A stretch of 64,000 nucleotides of DNA from Enterobacteriaceae bacterium B14 (GTDB lineage: Bacteria > Pseudomonadota > Gammaproteobacteria > Enterobacterales > Enterobacteriaceae), in assembly GCA_000307305.1 (NCBI GenBank), contig DF158883.1:296989-360988 (forward strand), given 5' to 3'. The notes beneath the pieces are model-generated. The model saw only the letters and a program-made list of their open reading frames with translations, did no database searches and had not been told where the DNA came from. Position 1 is the first letter of the stretch, and every line of letters starts with the position of its first letter. Below are positions 1 through 9,032 of this stretch, piece by piece. A program made the position numbers and the translations under genes.

Positions 1-1692
1 CACGTCACCTTTCTCTTCATGAGCTTCATAGGCTGCATCGATCAAGGAAACCCCGAAGCGATGATAGAAGTCTCTCGCCTTCTGGTTATACACGTTAGCT
101 AAAAATGTCAGGTGAGTATCAGGGTAAACCGGAGGAGGGATGGAGACGGCTTTACGAGAGCCGCGCTGATACTGCGCAGTCCGAGCTTCGGTTAATGCCT
201 CGATTGTGTCACGACGTAGCGCGTTAAGCTGGGAGCTAGGAATAAAATAGGCCTCTGCCAAATCGACATTGATCTGGTTGGCGAAATAGAGGGTTTGGCC
301 TAGCTTCGATAGCCCTTCTTTTAGCCCTTGAGTGGCTTTCTCAGGCTGATTGGCGGTAGCAAATTCACCGTCTAGCGCTTTGCTTACTGTGATCCCCTCT
401 TCACTAATGGCAGTCAGCGTGATCTGTTGTGCATTGCCTGTTAACAGCAGATCGACAGCGATGCGTCGTTCGCTAGAAGTTTTGGTTAGCGCTTGCTGCC
501 AGTTATGATCTAGATTGCGGTTTAACGGATGATGCGGGCGCAGCTTTTTAAATGCCTCTAACATCTCATTTGGGTAGACACGGTAGTGAAGCGGTTTTAT
601 CTGCTCCACTTTGCTGGCGCGAAAACCGACGATCTCCCGTTTGATCAATACGTTCAAGCCATCGCCGTTTGTCAGCGGCTCTTCCACCACCACATCTAAA
701 TAGTTTTTAGCGGTGTTGATGACTTCCCCAATCGGCAGGCCAATAAATTTTGGTGAGTCGAATGCACCGATATCACTCTTGCGTTGATTGACGAAGTAGT
801 CGGTGCTGCCACGGTGAAAGGTCTTATCCGGTGACGGGATAAAAAAGTGTTCGGTGCGCCCGCTGGAGGCACGTGCTAAACCGGGGCGTTGTTCTAAAAT
901 GGCATCGAGCTGCTGGCGATAATGTGCAGTGATATTTTTCACATAGCCCATGTCTTTGTAGCGGCCTTCGATCTTGAAAGAGCGCACACCGGCATCGACT
1001 AAAGCGCTTAAGTTTGCGCTCTGGTCATTATCCTTCATCGACAATAAGTGTTTATCATAGGCGACCACGCGGCCTTGATCATCTTTCAGCGTATAAGGTA
1101 GGCGGCAGGCTTGGGAGCAGTCGCCACGGTTTGCGCTGCGGCCTGTCTGTGCATGAGAGATATAGCACTGACCAGAGAAGGCCACACACAGTGCGCCATG
1201 AATAAAAAACTCTATCGAAGCATCGACGCTATGACAGATCGCCTTTATCTCCGTTAGATTCAGCTCACGGGCCAGAACTAACTGCGAGAAGCCCACGTCG
1301 GATAAAAACTTTGCTTTCTCGACGCTACGGATATCGGTTTGTGTGCTGGCATGCAGCTCGATAGGGGGAAGATCCAATTCCAGAACCCCCATATCCTGTA
1401 CGATCAGTGCATCAACACCGGCTTCATATAGCTGATGGATTAGGTGCCTTGCGGGCTCTAATTCATCATCATGCAAGATAGTGTTTAGGGTAACGAACAC
1501 TTTGACGTAATAACGATGCGCAAAGGCCACCAAATCGGCGATCTCTTTTAGTGTATTGCCTGCGTTATGGCGAGCGCCAAAACTAGGGCCACCAATATAA
1601 ATAGCATCAGCACCGTGGAGGATAGCTTCACGGGCAATGTCTACATCTTTTGCTGGGCTAAGCAACTCAATGTGATTATCTAAAAGGCGCAT
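1..1692 (-). CDS. rlhA: 23S rRNA 5-hydroxycytidine C2501 synthase (U32 family), 3' end cut by window
   Basis: Peptidase-U32-family protein closely resembling E. coli RlhA (YdcP), which hydroxylates C2501 of 23S rRNA. From the ATG at 1692 the frame stays open to base 1, giving 564 of roughly 650 expected residues, so the C-terminus lies outside the window. The N-terminus reads ELLSPAKD then IGGPSFGARHN, typical of the family. A conserved cysteine cluster (C176, C192, C196) sits in the ISHAQTGRSANRGDC region. No strong ribosome-binding site precedes the ATG; the start was chosen by alignment with E. coli. TrhP (YegQ) is a paralogue, but the length and sequence fit RlhA better. Confidence 0.93.
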   Translation of the reverse strand, partial: MRLLDNHIELLSPAKDVDIAREAILHGADAIYIGGPSFGARHNAGNTLKEIADLVAFAHRYYVKVFVTLNTILHDDELEPARHLIHQLYEAGVDALIVQDMGVLELDLPPIELHASTQTDIRSVEKAKFLSDVGFSQLVLARELNLTEIKAICHSVDASIEFFIHGALCVAFSGQCYISHAQTGRSANRGDCSQACRLPYTLKDDQGRVVAYDKHLLSMKDNDQSANLSALVDAGVRSFKIEGRYKDMGYVKNITAHYRQQLDAILEQRPGLARASSGRTEHFFIPSPDKTFHRGSTDYFVNQRKSDIGAFDSPKFIGLPIGEVINTAKNYLDVVVEEPLTNGDGLNVLIKREIVGFRASKVEQIKPLHYRVYPNEMLEAFKKLRPHHPLNRNLDHNWQQALTKTSSERRIAVDLLLTGNAQQITLTAISEEGITVSKALDGEFATANQPEKATQGLKEGLSKLGQTLYFANQINVDLAEAYFIPSSQLNALRRDTIEALTEARTAQYQRGSRKAVSIPPPVYPDTHLTFLANVYNQKARDFYHRFGVSLIDAAYEAHEEKGDV

Positions 1693-1804
1693 AAATCTTG
1701 AATGTATATGAAGGAGTGATTTTGTTGCACCATTGTAGACAGTAATGAGGGAGGAAAGCTATAGCCTTCATCTTTATCTGTTTTTTTATCTACTTACAGC
1801 TAAA

Positions 1805-1840
1805 TAAAAAACCAGCCTCATGATTAAATAAGGCTGGTTT
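1805..1840 (-). terminator. Rho-independent terminator of chiPQ-chb
   Basis: On the minus strand a 9-bp perfect stem (AACCAGCCT / AGGCTGGTT, 1810-1818 with 1831-1839) is followed by a T-run. It lies about 35 bases after the chb stop codon. Confidence 0.85.
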
Positions 1841-1875
1841 GATACACATCTCATCACGCGAGTGAGAGGCTGATA

Positions 1876-4554
1876 TTACCCTTTCACTGGTTCCGCACGG
1901 CTGTGGCGTTTACCGTCTGGGCTGGTAGAACGAACCGAGACATCACCCGTTACAGAAGGTTGTGCCGATGCATCGTAGCGCTGCCATTTTTTACCACCGT
2001 CAACGGAGTATTCGATGGTTAGGCCTGGCAGGGCTATGTTGGCGTGTAGCTTGCCATCGGTGATTTTCGCACCTGGGACAGGCAGGCGATAAGCAACACC
2101 GGATTTATCTAGTTTCGCCAATTCACGCTGGCCCATCAGGTTAGAGAAGCGCTCCCAGTCTGCTGCCAGTGCTTTCACGTCAACAAACGTGGTTTCACCG
2201 CCTTTATACTCACGGCCCGCTTTATAATCTTGCTCCCAAGACGCGCGGTGCCATGCACGTTCAGCCAGCGGCATCATACGTGGGTAAATCATGTACTCTG
2301 TTTCACCATCGGTACGCTGGGTTTCGCTCCATGAGTGAGCTGACAAACCATGCACACCCGGCCACGCTTTATCGCTCTTCGCGACAAAGTGGTTGCCATC
2401 ACGGTCGACAGAGGTTTCTGCGTTCTGTGGCATGTTGTTTGGTGCGAAGCTGAATACTTTACGCTCGTCGGTGAAACGGGTTGCCCAATAGTAACCGCGC
2501 TCTTGTGGGTTCACTTCGTATGGCATATCGAAGTAAACGTAATCAGGGTTAGAAACAATGACTTCATAGCCTTTGTTTGCCCAATCGTTGATGGAGTCGA
2601 AGCCGCCCCAGTACAGGGTATCCCAGAAGTTGACGCCGACACGCTTGGTAGCGAATGCCTTAGCATCTTTCGCGTGCTTCAAGCCATCTTGCCACGCCAG
2701 CATTCTATCTATGCCGTGTGCACTCACCATTTTGCTCACTTCAAGAGCGAAGTGGCTTGGCAGATGCAACATGTCTTCTACTTTGCCCTCTTTGATGGCG
2801 GTCTGGCAGACTTCGGATTTCGCCCAAGGCTTATCCTCTATGCTCATGTCGATAAGGCCTTTGCCCGGCTCAACCTTGGCATTTTTGTCTTGGTAACCGG
2901 CACCCAGACGAATATTTTTCGCTTCATCGCCGCCGAAGTGCCACGTGGTCAGAGGCTGGCCTGCATCTTTATGCATTTGAGCCACTTCACCGATCACTTT
3001 ATCAACAAAGCGTTTGGACGAGTCTAAGCATGGGTTCAAATAGCTTTTACGGTCGTAGAACTGTACTGACGTTGTGTTGGATGTATCTGTTGGGTCAACC
3101 AGACGGAACTCGTTAGCCCCTTTCTCATCTCCAGCAGCCATTAATTTCTTATAGCGTGCTTCCATTGAAACTACCGCTGCACGGGCGTGTGCAGGAATGT
3201 CTAACTCAGGAATCACTTCGATTTGGCGAGCCTGTGCATATTTCACGATATCGATATATTCTGCACGGCTGAAATGCCCGCTGCCCATATTATCGCTGTT
3301 CGGGCCTGAACCGAGCTGTGGTAATAAACACTTGGTTTCGCTGAGATCGTGGCAGCGCTTACTTCCGACATCTGTCAGTTCAGGTAGGCCAGGGATTTCA
3401 ATACGCCAGCCTTCATCATCGCTCAGGTGGAAGTGAAATTTGTTCAGCTTATAGGCCGCCATTTGGTCTAACAGGCGTAGCACCGTTGCTTTGGAGTGGA
3501 AGTTACGACCCACATCAAGGAAGATGCCGCGATACTGGAAGCGAGGTGCATCTTTTGCGTCCAGCGTAGCGATTTTCAGGCTTCCCTCCGCAGGAATTAA
3601 CGATAGGATGGATTGCACACCGTAGAAGGCACCGGCTTTATCAAACCCGACGATTTCCGCGCCGTTCTCAGTAATTTTCAGCTCATAAGCACCAGATACC
3701 GCTTGGTCGCCAGTAAACGCTTGAGCGTTGATAGTGGCCTTGATAGGGAAGCCTTTTGCTTTGGTTTTCACACCGAGCAACTCGAAGCGCTTGCTTACCA
3801 CATCCACCGTCGTCTTATCGAGAACCGCGAGATCCAGTGCTACGCCCTGTTTACCAAGATCGACATCCACATCATGGATCTTCACGTCTAACGGGGTAGG
3901 GATAATCTGCCCACGCAGATTTTCAGCCGACAGGGTTTTTACATCTTGGTTCTTCGCATAGCGGTTTTCAGTATTCATCAGGACGTTATTGTCGTCCTTG
4001 GTGCGCTTCCATAAATCGCCAGCGAACGGAGTGATAAATTTGTACAGATCTTCTGTATCCGTATTAGCGAGAACCTTTGGCTTCGCATCTGCTGAGGTGG
4101 CATACCAACGCGGCATCAGGTCGGTTTCAAAAACCTGCCAATATTCGCCGATGATAGGGATCTCAACCGCTTTATTTTTGGCAAATCCGGTAAATTTATC
4201 GGTAGGTTCTAGCTTGTGTAGATCGCCGGTAATAAAGGTAATTTTGAACTGGTCGTTATCGACACGCAGAATTTGGCGAACGCTGTGGAAGTAGATTGCC
4301 CACTCTTTGCTAGTGATATCTTGGCCATCGTTGGTGAGGGTGATCACGGCTTTGTTACAGGAAGCCCAATCTGCACCTAACGCTGCACAATCTACGCCAT
4401 TATCGGCGGCGCGGTTGTCGACGACATTGTAGTTAAGTTTTAACTTGCTCAATTGATCGACCACTTTTTGGTCGGCCTGACTGGCAGAGGAGAGACCCAA
4501 TAAACCTAATGCCGAGATGGCGGTTGCTAACGTGCTTAACTTAAGCTTTTTCAT
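1876..4554 (-). CDS. chb: Chitobiase / beta-N-acetylhexosaminidase (GH20)
   Basis: Exported hexosaminidase that cleaves N-acetylglucosamine from chitobiose and short chitin oligomers. The 892-residue product starts with a signal peptide (cleavage probable after ASQA, residue 27). Domains in order: N-terminal chitobiase carbohydrate-binding domain (about 30-200), GH20 accessory domain (about 210-335), GH20 catalytic barrel (about 340-780) and a C-terminal immunoglobulin-like domain. The catalytic Asp-Glu pair is D543-E544 in HFGGDEAKN. Length and layout match Serratia chitobiase. The gene starts 20 bases after chiQ, so it is probably the third gene of the chiP operon, as in the Serratia chiPQ-ctb operon. 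The breakdown product can enter by the GlcNAc route, consistent with NagC-type sites upstream of chiP. Confidence 0.95.
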   Translation of the reverse strand: MKKLKLSTLATAISALGLLGLSSASQADQKVVDQLSKLKLNYNVVDNRAADNGVDCAALGADWASCNKAVITLTNDGQDITSKEWAIYFHSVRQILRVDNDQFKITFITGDLHKLEPTDKFTGFAKNKAVEIPIIGEYWQVFETDLMPRWYATSADAKPKVLANTDTEDLYKFITPFAGDLWKRTKDDNNVLMNTENRYAKNQDVKTLSAENLRGQIIPTPLDVKIHDVDVDLGKQGVALDLAVLDKTTVDVVSKRFELLGVKTKAKGFPIKATINAQAFTGDQAVSGAYELKITENGAEIVGFDKAGAFYGVQSILSLIPAEGSLKIATLDAKDAPRFQYRGIFLDVGRNFHSKATVLRLLDQMAAYKLNKFHFHLSDDEGWRIEIPGLPELTDVGSKRCHDLSETKCLLPQLGSGPNSDNMGSGHFSRAEYIDIVKYAQARQIEVIPELDIPAHARAAVVSMEARYKKLMAAGDEKGANEFRLVDPTDTSNTTSVQFYDRKSYLNPCLDSSKRFVDKVIGEVAQMHKDAGQPLTTWHFGGDEAKNIRLGAGYQDKNAKVEPGKGLIDMSIEDKPWAKSEVCQTAIKEGKVEDMLHLPSHFALEVSKMVSAHGIDRMLAWQDGLKHAKDAKAFATKRVGVNFWDTLYWGGFDSINDWANKGYEVIVSNPDYVYFDMPYEVNPQERGYYWATRFTDERKVFSFAPNNMPQNAETSVDRDGNHFVAKSDKAWPGVHGLSAHSWSETQRTDGETEYMIYPRMMPLAERAWHRASWEQDYKAGREYKGGETTFVDVKALAADWERFSNLMGQRELAKLDKSGVAYRLPVPGAKITDGKLHANIALPGLTIEYSVDGGKKWQRYDASAQPSVTGDVSVRSTSPDGKRHSRAEPVKG

Positions 4555-4574
4555 CTTAATAGCCTCACTATGAA

Positions 4575-4907
4575 TTAGTTATTGTTGTTTTTAATTTCTT
4601 GCCAGACTTTGCCGCACTGCTGCTGATAGGCATCACCGCTACCGCTTTTCATCGCTTCAATGCATTGTTGATAATCGAAAACACGCACGCTTTCCTGATC
4701 GGCAAAGGCTCTGTGTTGTTCTGACTGTTTGAGTTCGTCTAGAAGGGGGCGGCAGGCGGCGAGTTGCTCTAGATTCCCTTCTGCTTGATTAATACAGTTG
4801 CTGTAGGTTTGTTTTAGCCGGGCATCTTCCGCTGTTATGGCGCCGTTCGGCGTGGTACAAGCACTCAGGCTTGTTAGTGCAACGAGCGCTAAAAATAGTT
4901 TTTTCAT
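4575..4907 (-). CDS. chiQ: ChiQ-type small lipoprotein
   Basis: A 110-residue lipoprotein: the signal sequence ends in the lipobox LSAC, with C17 as the acylated residue. It resembles E. coli ChiQ (YbfN), whose function is not settled but which is always encoded with the chitoporin ChiP. The remainder is polar with several conserved cysteines (for example CINQAE, CRPLL, CIEAM). It sits between chiP (51 bases upstream) and chb (20 bases downstream) on the same strand. The call rests on position and N-terminal features. Confidence 0.85.
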   Translation of the reverse strand: MKKLFLALVALTSLSACTTPNGAITAEDARLKQTYSNCINQAEGNLEQLAACRPLLDELKQSEQHRAFADQESVRVFDYQQCIEAMKSGSGDAYQQQCGKVWQEIKNNNN

Positions 4908-4928
4908 AACGATATCCTGTCGTAATAA

Positions 4929-4951
4929 CCCCCACGCCAGAGGCGCAGGGG
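4929..4951 (-). other. Hairpin between chiP and chiQ
   Basis: On the minus strand CCCC-TG-CGCC pairs with GGCG-TG-GGGG around a short loop. No T-run follows, so it is not a standard terminator. It could slow 3' decay of the chiP message or lower downstream expression; this is inference. Confidence 0.4.
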
Positions 4952-4958
4952 AAGCAAC

Positions 4959-6359
4959 TTAGAAAATACTGAACGGTGCAATTACCATGAACTTCACGTC
5001 TTTCTCATCTTGGAAGATGTTGCCGTAACCGCCGCTCCAGCTTGGGATGTTCGAGTGGTTGTCATACTGGGTATAGTGGAGCTTAAAGGTGGTGCCTTTG
5101 GCGCGACCATCTTGAATGACATACATCGCATCCAGACTCCACGCGCTCTCTTTCAGGCGTTGGTTCTGGTCGTAAATCGGGTTGGTGCTCGGTTTGGCAT
5201 CCCATGCATAAACATAAGAACCACCGACGGCTAATCCCGGCATATCCCATTTACTGAGGTCATACATCACGCCAGCGTAGATAGCTTTTTCGCCGTTAGC
5301 GTTGAAGTCTGAACGGTTATCCCACCACACATCGAGGCGCCCGTTTGAGGAGGCGTAGGTTGGCGTCATACGTTGCAGGAAGTAGCCCTGATTGCCTTCG
5401 GCTTTAACCCAAGTACCTTCTAAGCGGAAATCGAACTGGCCGACGTTATAGCCCAGTGTTAGCGCTTGCAACCATGCCATACCGTCGTAAATGCTGTTTG
5501 GATCGTTTTTGCTAACACGGTCTTCGGTACCGTAAAACTGGTAGCTAGTTTTTAGTGGGTTGCCTGCAACATCAAACTTGTAGGAACCTTTCGCGAAGTA
5601 CTGGTTTACATAGCCTTCTGCTTGGCCTACAGCGGCTTCTAAGACCAGATCATTTTTAAAGTCATATTTCGCACCGAAAGAGTGCAGGTAGGCGACGCCG
5701 GTTTTTCTATCGTTACGACGGAAATCATCCATCTCGGTATGCCACGGAGCTTTGTACTGATCGGCCCACATGTAGGAGAAACTTAGCTCACCGTTTTTTT
5801 CGAAATCAAATTTTGCCCCAGCTTCTGCACCGCGATAGGTACCAGGCATAAAGCTCCAGTGAGGGGCGAGCAGCGTCTGTCCACTTGGCTGAATGTAGCC
5901 AGCGCGAGCCCAGTAGGGGCCATATTTAAATTTAGCCGCCGCTTTATACAGACTTACACCACCTTTATCGCCGGAGTAATCTTCGTCATAGGTTCTATTT
6001 TTTGACGAGAAGGCAATTTCGTTCGGATGCCCGCTATCACTGGCTTCTGCAAACTCCACGACGGCGAAAGCACCGACATCGACCCCAAACATGTCATAGG
6101 CATAACCAGATGAAAAATCTAAGCTTAGGTTACTTGTAGCGTGGGATAAGTTGGTTGTGTAGTCCTTATAATCTTTGCTCCCTGGGTTCATATCTTTACG
6201 ATCACGCTCACGCTGCCAGTAGTAGAAACTACCTGTTAACGTCGAATCGTCGATAAAACCTGCCGCGCTTGCCTCTGGCATGGCGTAAAAACCGCTGCTC
6301 AACATGACCCCCGAAATGGCGAGAGCGAGTGTTTTACGCTTGGCACCGTGCGTCATCAT
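4959..6359 (-). CDS. chiP: Chitoporin ChiP (OprD family)
   Basis: Outer-membrane porin for chitin oligosaccharides. The 466-residue product has a signal peptide ending near ASA (about residue 32) and a beta-barrel rich in aromatic and Gly residues; it ends in I-F, as outer-membrane barrels do. Length equals that of E. coli ChiP (YbfM, 468). Two tandem ATG codons (6359, 6356) follow the Shine-Dalgarno AGAGGAA; either could be used. The gene heads chiP-chiQ-chb. The ribosome-binding region carries an exact match to the site that the ChiX sRNA pairs with in other enterics, and CRP- and NagC-like sites lie further upstream. Confidence 0.95.
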   Translation of the reverse strand: MMTHGAKRKTLALAISGVMLSSGFYAMPEASAAGFIDDSTLTGSFYYWQRERDRKDMNPGSKDYKDYTTNLSHATSNLSLDFSSGYAYDMFGVDVGAFAVVEFAEASDSGHPNEIAFSSKNRTYDEDYSGDKGGVSLYKAAAKFKYGPYWARAGYIQPSGQTLLAPHWSFMPGTYRGAEAGAKFDFEKNGELSFSYMWADQYKAPWHTEMDDFRRNDRKTGVAYLHSFGAKYDFKNDLVLEAAVGQAEGYVNQYFAKGSYKFDVAGNPLKTSYQFYGTEDRVSKNDPNSIYDGMAWLQALTLGYNVGQFDFRLEGTWVKAEGNQGYFLQRMTPTYASSNGRLDVWWDNRSDFNANGEKAIYAGVMYDLSKWDMPGLAVGGSYVYAWDAKPSTNPIYDQNQRLKESAWSLDAMYVIQDGRAKGTTFKLHYTQYDNHSNIPSWSGGYGNIFQDEKDVKFMVIAPFSIF

Positions 6360-6365
6360 AGTCAG

Positions 6366-6374
6366 TTCCTCTTT
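6366..6374 (-). promoter_or_regulatory. Putative ChiX sRNA pairing site over chiP Shine-Dalgarno
   Basis: The mRNA reads AAAGAGGAA here, the exact complement of UUCCUCUUU in E. coli ChiX as I recall it. It overlaps the chiP Shine-Dalgarno, which is where ChiX represses chiP in E. coli and Salmonella. ChiX itself is not in the window. Confidence 0.6.
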
Positions 6375-6485
6375 AGCTTAAAAAGCGACCTCTGGCGTTC
6401 ACCGTGCTTTCGGACGCAATAACCCCGGTCTGGGAAAATAAATTTCGAAAAAATAGATCATCAAAACGAGACGACGGAGGAAGAC

Positions 6486-6508
6486 TATTTTTCGCGATGC
6501 GAATTATC
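6486..6508. promoter_or_regulatory. NagC/Mlc-like operator candidate upstream of chiP
   Basis: A perfect TTCGC-GAT-GCGAA dyad (6491-6503) lies in A+T-rich flanks, in the style of NagC and Mlc operators. It is about 130 bases upstream of the chiP start. Assignment to NagC is inference from motif style and from the known regulation of chiP in E. coli. Confidence 0.45.
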
Positions 6509-6564
6509 AAACTAAACATCAAAATATTGTGTCAAAGTTTGACCGTCAGCACATAAAGATAACT

Positions 6565-6586
6565 TTTTGTTACATGTGTCACATTT
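6565..6586. promoter_or_regulatory. Candidate CRP site upstream of chiP
   Basis: TGTTA-N6-TCACA (6568-6583) with T-rich and ATTT flanks differs from the CRP consensus TGTGA-N6-TCACA by one base. It fits cAMP-CRP activation of a chitin-sugar operon. Confidence 0.5.
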
Positions 6587-6633
6587 CGCTGCGTGACGGC
6601 TTGTTTTGTTTATAATTCCTTTAAAAACAAATT

Positions 6634-6658
6634 ATTATTTTATTTGCGTGAAAATGAT
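6634..6658. promoter_or_regulatory. Second NagC-like dyad, chiP-yjjP gap
   Basis: ATTATTTT and AAAATGAT flank a 9-base centre, an imperfect inverted repeat of the NagC size class. Its centre is about 150 bases from the first dyad, a spacing that could allow looping. Weak on its own. Confidence 0.35.
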
Positions 6659-6701
6659 GGTAGAAAATTCTCAATTTGAAAAATATGGATGTTAGAGGAT
6701 T

Positions 6702-6776
6702 ATGCTGCCGGCTATTATTAATTTGGCTATGTTAATTTTTATATCAAATATTCTAATGAGTTTTTACGAGACATAA
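6702..6776 (+). CDS. Possible 24-residue hydrophobic peptide
   Basis: ATG to TAA encodes a peptide that is mostly one hydrophobic segment (about residues 3-20, starting MLPAIINLAM). AGAGGA precedes the ATG but the gap is short (about 3 bases). It lies in the A+T-rich gap between chiP and yjjP and could be chance. The rest of this gap (6375-6927) holds the candidate regulator sites listed here and no other gene I can support. Confidence 0.2.
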   Translation: MLPAIINLAMLIFISNILMSFYET

Positions 6777-6927
6777 ATTATCTATGGTCGATGAGGATGA
6801 TAGCGCGACATGGCGGAGAAAAAGGACGTGGGCCAGTGTATAGCCAACTAGCTGAACCATCAGCATTTCATCTTTTAGGTATACATCTGCATACTATTGA
6901 ACAGATTATATTCGCATCGGTGGAGTT

Positions 6928-7710
6928 ATGGAGTCTGACGTTTTACAGCAACGACAGAGAGAGGTTACTCGGCTCTGTATAGAGTGCGCGTTGATGCTGT
7001 TACAGCATGGAGCAGAAAGTATGTTGGTTGAACAACTCTCTACGCGTCTGGGTTTAGCATTGGGGGTAGATAGCGTGGAAAGCTCTATTTCCGCGAACGC
7101 TATCGTCCTGACGACGCTAAAGAATGGATACTGTGTGACTTCGACACGTAAGAATATCGATCGCGGTATTAATATGCATGTAGTCACCGAGGTACAACAT
7201 ATTGTGATTTTAGCGGAGCATCATCTGCTTGATCCTGCTGATGTGAAGAAGCGCCTTTCGCATATTAAACCGCTACGCTACCCACGCTGGCTGGTTGTAC
7301 TGATGGTGGCTCTCTCCTGTGGTTGTTTCTGTAAGCTCAATGGCGGTGGTTGGGATGCTTCATTGGTTGCCTTTCTTGCTAGCGGTGTCGCCATGTATAT
7401 CCGCCAGTTATTAACGTCACACCAGATGAACCCGCTGATTAATTTCTGTGTAACGGCTTTTGTCGCGACATCGGTATCGGGTTTGTTGTTGCGTCTGCCC
7501 ATTTTTTCACATGCTTCACAGATTGCTATGGCTGCTAGCATCTTACTGCTTGTTCCTGGTTTCCCGCTGATTAATGCGGTGGCAGATATGTTTAAGGGGC
7601 ATGTGAATACGGGGCTGGCACGCTGGGCGATGGCAAGTTTATTGACGTTGGCAACCTGCATTGGTGTTATCACAGCGCTCTCATTATGGGGGATACAGTC
7701 ATGGGCTTAG
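6928..7710 (+). CDS. yjjP: ThrE-family exporter subunit YjjP
   Basis: Large component of the two-part YjjPB inner-membrane exporter, implicated in succinate export in E. coli; the family also includes the threonine/serine exporter ThrE. The 260-residue protein has a soluble N-terminal half carrying the family sequence [11 protein letters not shown] and [13 protein letters not shown], then five or so membrane segments from about residue 115 ([15 protein letters not shown] onwards), ending in [17 protein letters not shown]. The ATG at 6928 aligns with the E. coli start. It overlaps yjjB by 10 bases, implying coupled translation. Confidence 0.93.
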   Translation: MESDVLQQRQREVTRLCIECALMLLQHGAESMLVEQLSTRLGLALGVDSVESSISANAIVLTTLKNGYCVTSTRKNIDRGINMHVVTEVQHIVILAEHHLLDPADVKKRLSHIKPLRYPRWLVVLMVALSCGCFCKLNGGGWDASLVAFLASGVAMYIRQLLTSHQMNPLINFCVTAFVATSVSGLLLRLPIFSHASQIAMAASILLLVPGFPLINAVADMFKGHVNTGLARWAMASLLTLATCIGVITALSLWGIQSWA

Positions 7711-8177
7711 TGGCCGATCTATTACTAGCACTGTTGCAGGATATGTTACTAGCGGCGATCCCCGCGCTGGGTTTTGCTATGGTGTTCAATGTACCGAAAA
7801 AAGCGCTGCCTTACTGCGCATTACTAGGGGCTATCGGTCATGGTTCCCGCATGTTGATGCTGCACTTTGGCGCATCAGTTGAGTGGGGGACGCTGGTGGC
7901 CTCTATTCTGGTCGGGGTGATAGGCATTTATTGGTCTCGCTGGCTGCTGGCCCACCCTAAAGTTTTCACCGTTGCTGCCGTGATCCCCATGTTTCCAGGT
8001 ATCTATGCCTATACCGCGATGATTGCGGTGGTGAAGCTCTCTCATCAAGGTTATAGCGAAGCGTTAATGGAGAATTTGGTAACAAACTTTTTAAAAGCCT
8101 CTTTTATTGTTGGCGCGTTATCGATAGGCCTGTCACTACCGGGGCTATGGCTGTATCGGAAAAAACCTATGGTTTGA
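7701..8177 (+). CDS. yjjB: ThrE-family exporter subunit YjjB
   Basis: Small partner of YjjP. The product is 158 residues and highly hydrophobic, with the family features [15 protein letters not shown] and [13 protein letters not shown]. An upstream in-frame ATG at 7686 exists, but 7701 aligns with the E. coli start (MG-LLALxQDM). Both genes are needed for export activity in E. coli, and their overlapping frames here agree with a fixed complex. Confidence 0.92.
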   Translation: MGLVADLLLALLQDMLLAAIPALGFAMVFNVPKKALPYCALLGAIGHGSRMLMLHFGASVEWGTLVASILVGVIGIYWSRWLLAHPKVFTVAAVIPMFPGIYAYTAMIAVVKLSHQGYSEALMENLVTNFLKASFIVGALSIGLSLPGLWLYRKKPMV

Positions 8178-8203
8178 AAGAGATAACGTTTCTCTTTATT
8201 TCT
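8177..8203 (+). terminator. Probable terminator after yjjB
   Basis: Perfect 7-bp stem AAAGAGA / TCTCTTT with a 7-base loop directly at the yjjB stop, followed by a moderately T-rich tail. A weak terminator at best. Confidence 0.45.
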
Positions 8204-8263
8204 ATAAGCCTTTTTTGGATGAATTTGGGGGCATTTCCATCATTATTCCCGTTCATGGTTGTC

Positions 8264-8292
8264 TCGACGTTGTAAAAGGGTTTCCGTATAGT
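8264..8292 (+). promoter_or_regulatory. Probable folA promoter
   Basis: TCGACG (8264-8269), 17-base spacer and TATAGT (8287-8292) lie about 55 bases before the folA ATG. The -35 matches the consensus at four of six positions. Confidence 0.45.
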
Positions 8293-8345
8293 GTGCGGGC
8301 TTTCGCAGTAGCATGTAGTCATTTTGTAGAAAGGGCGAGACATCA

Positions 8346-8828
8346 ATGATTATCAGTTTGATCGCTGCGCTTGCGGTAGATCGCGTTATCGGTTTTGAAA
8401 ATACAATGCCTTGGCATTTACCTGCCGATTTAGCGTGGTTTAAACGCAATACGCTGAATAAACCTATTATTATGGGCCGAAAAACCTATGAATCCATAGG
8501 ACGGCCTCTGCCAGGAAGGCAAAATATTGTACTGAGCCGGACGCCAGGCAGTGATGACCGAGTCACTTGGGTTACTTCTATCAACGAAGCACTAGCAGCC
8601 GCAGGTGAGGTTGAAGAGGTGATGGTGATTGGTGGTGGGAATATCTATAAACAGTTTCTTGCCAGCGCAAACCGGCTTTATTTAACCCACGTTGATACAG
8701 AAGTTGAGGGTGATACCTACTTTCCTGAATATGAGCCAGATGAGTGGCAATCCATATTCAGCGAATTCCATGATGCTGACGCAGATAATTCACACGGTTA
8801 TTGTTTCGAAATTTTAGATAAGCGTTAA
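8346..8828 (+). CDS. folA: Dihydrofolate reductase
   Basis: Reduces dihydrofolate to tetrahydrofolate with NADPH; the trimethoprim target. The protein has 160 residues, one more than E. coli because of an extra Ile at position 2 or 3. The catalytic acid is D28 in LPADLAWFK (D27 in E. coli). The Met20-loop region reads [10 protein letters not shown], the NADPH-binding [15 protein letters not shown] and VIGGGNIY motifs are intact, and the C-terminus ([11 protein letters not shown]) is typical. It is monocistronic by context: own promoter upstream and a terminator downstream. Confidence 0.98.
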   Translation: MIISLIAALAVDRVIGFENTMPWHLPADLAWFKRNTLNKPIIMGRKTYESIGRPLPGRQNIVLSRTPGSDDRVTWVTSINEALAAAGEVEEVMVIGGGNIYKQFLASANRLYLTHVDTEVEGDTYFPEYEPDEWQSIFSEFHDADADNSHGYCFEILDKR

Positions 8829-8863
8829 TTCTCTTATCCTATTGAACAGCAATAATTTTTGCG

Positions 8864-8905
8864 GCGAGTTGCTTTAGGTAACTCGCTGTTTATTCTTCTT
8901 TTTTT
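8864..8905 (+). terminator. folA terminator
   Basis: GCGAGTT (8864-8870) pairs with AACTCGC (8880-8886) and is followed by a T-rich tail, about 35 bases after the folA stop. Confidence 0.75.
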
Positions 8906-8968
8906 CTTTGAAACATCTATCACTTCCCGCATGTTTATCCTTTATAAAAATAGATGTTCAAATTTCGG

Positions 8969-8998
8969 TTGTCGTACAAAAATCTGACTGGTTATAGT
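8969..8998 (+). promoter_or_regulatory. ada promoter
   Basis: TTGTCG, an 18-base spacer and TATAGT. The -10 overlaps an in-frame GTG at 8997, so a transcript would begin near 9005 and that GTG could not be the start. No clear Ada box or LexA site is visible beside it. Confidence 0.55.
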
Positions 8999-9032
8999 GA
9001 AACTAGCCATCAGCGACAAAAGAAGTATTAAC

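Noticed and set aside
2350..3027. 225-codon open frame on the plus strand inside chb
   Set aside because: Antisense shadow of a strongly conserved GH20 gene; no homology or ribosome-binding site.
6791..6982. 63-codon frame overlapping the yjjP start
   Set aside because: Runs into yjjP in another frame; sequence shows no recognisable features.
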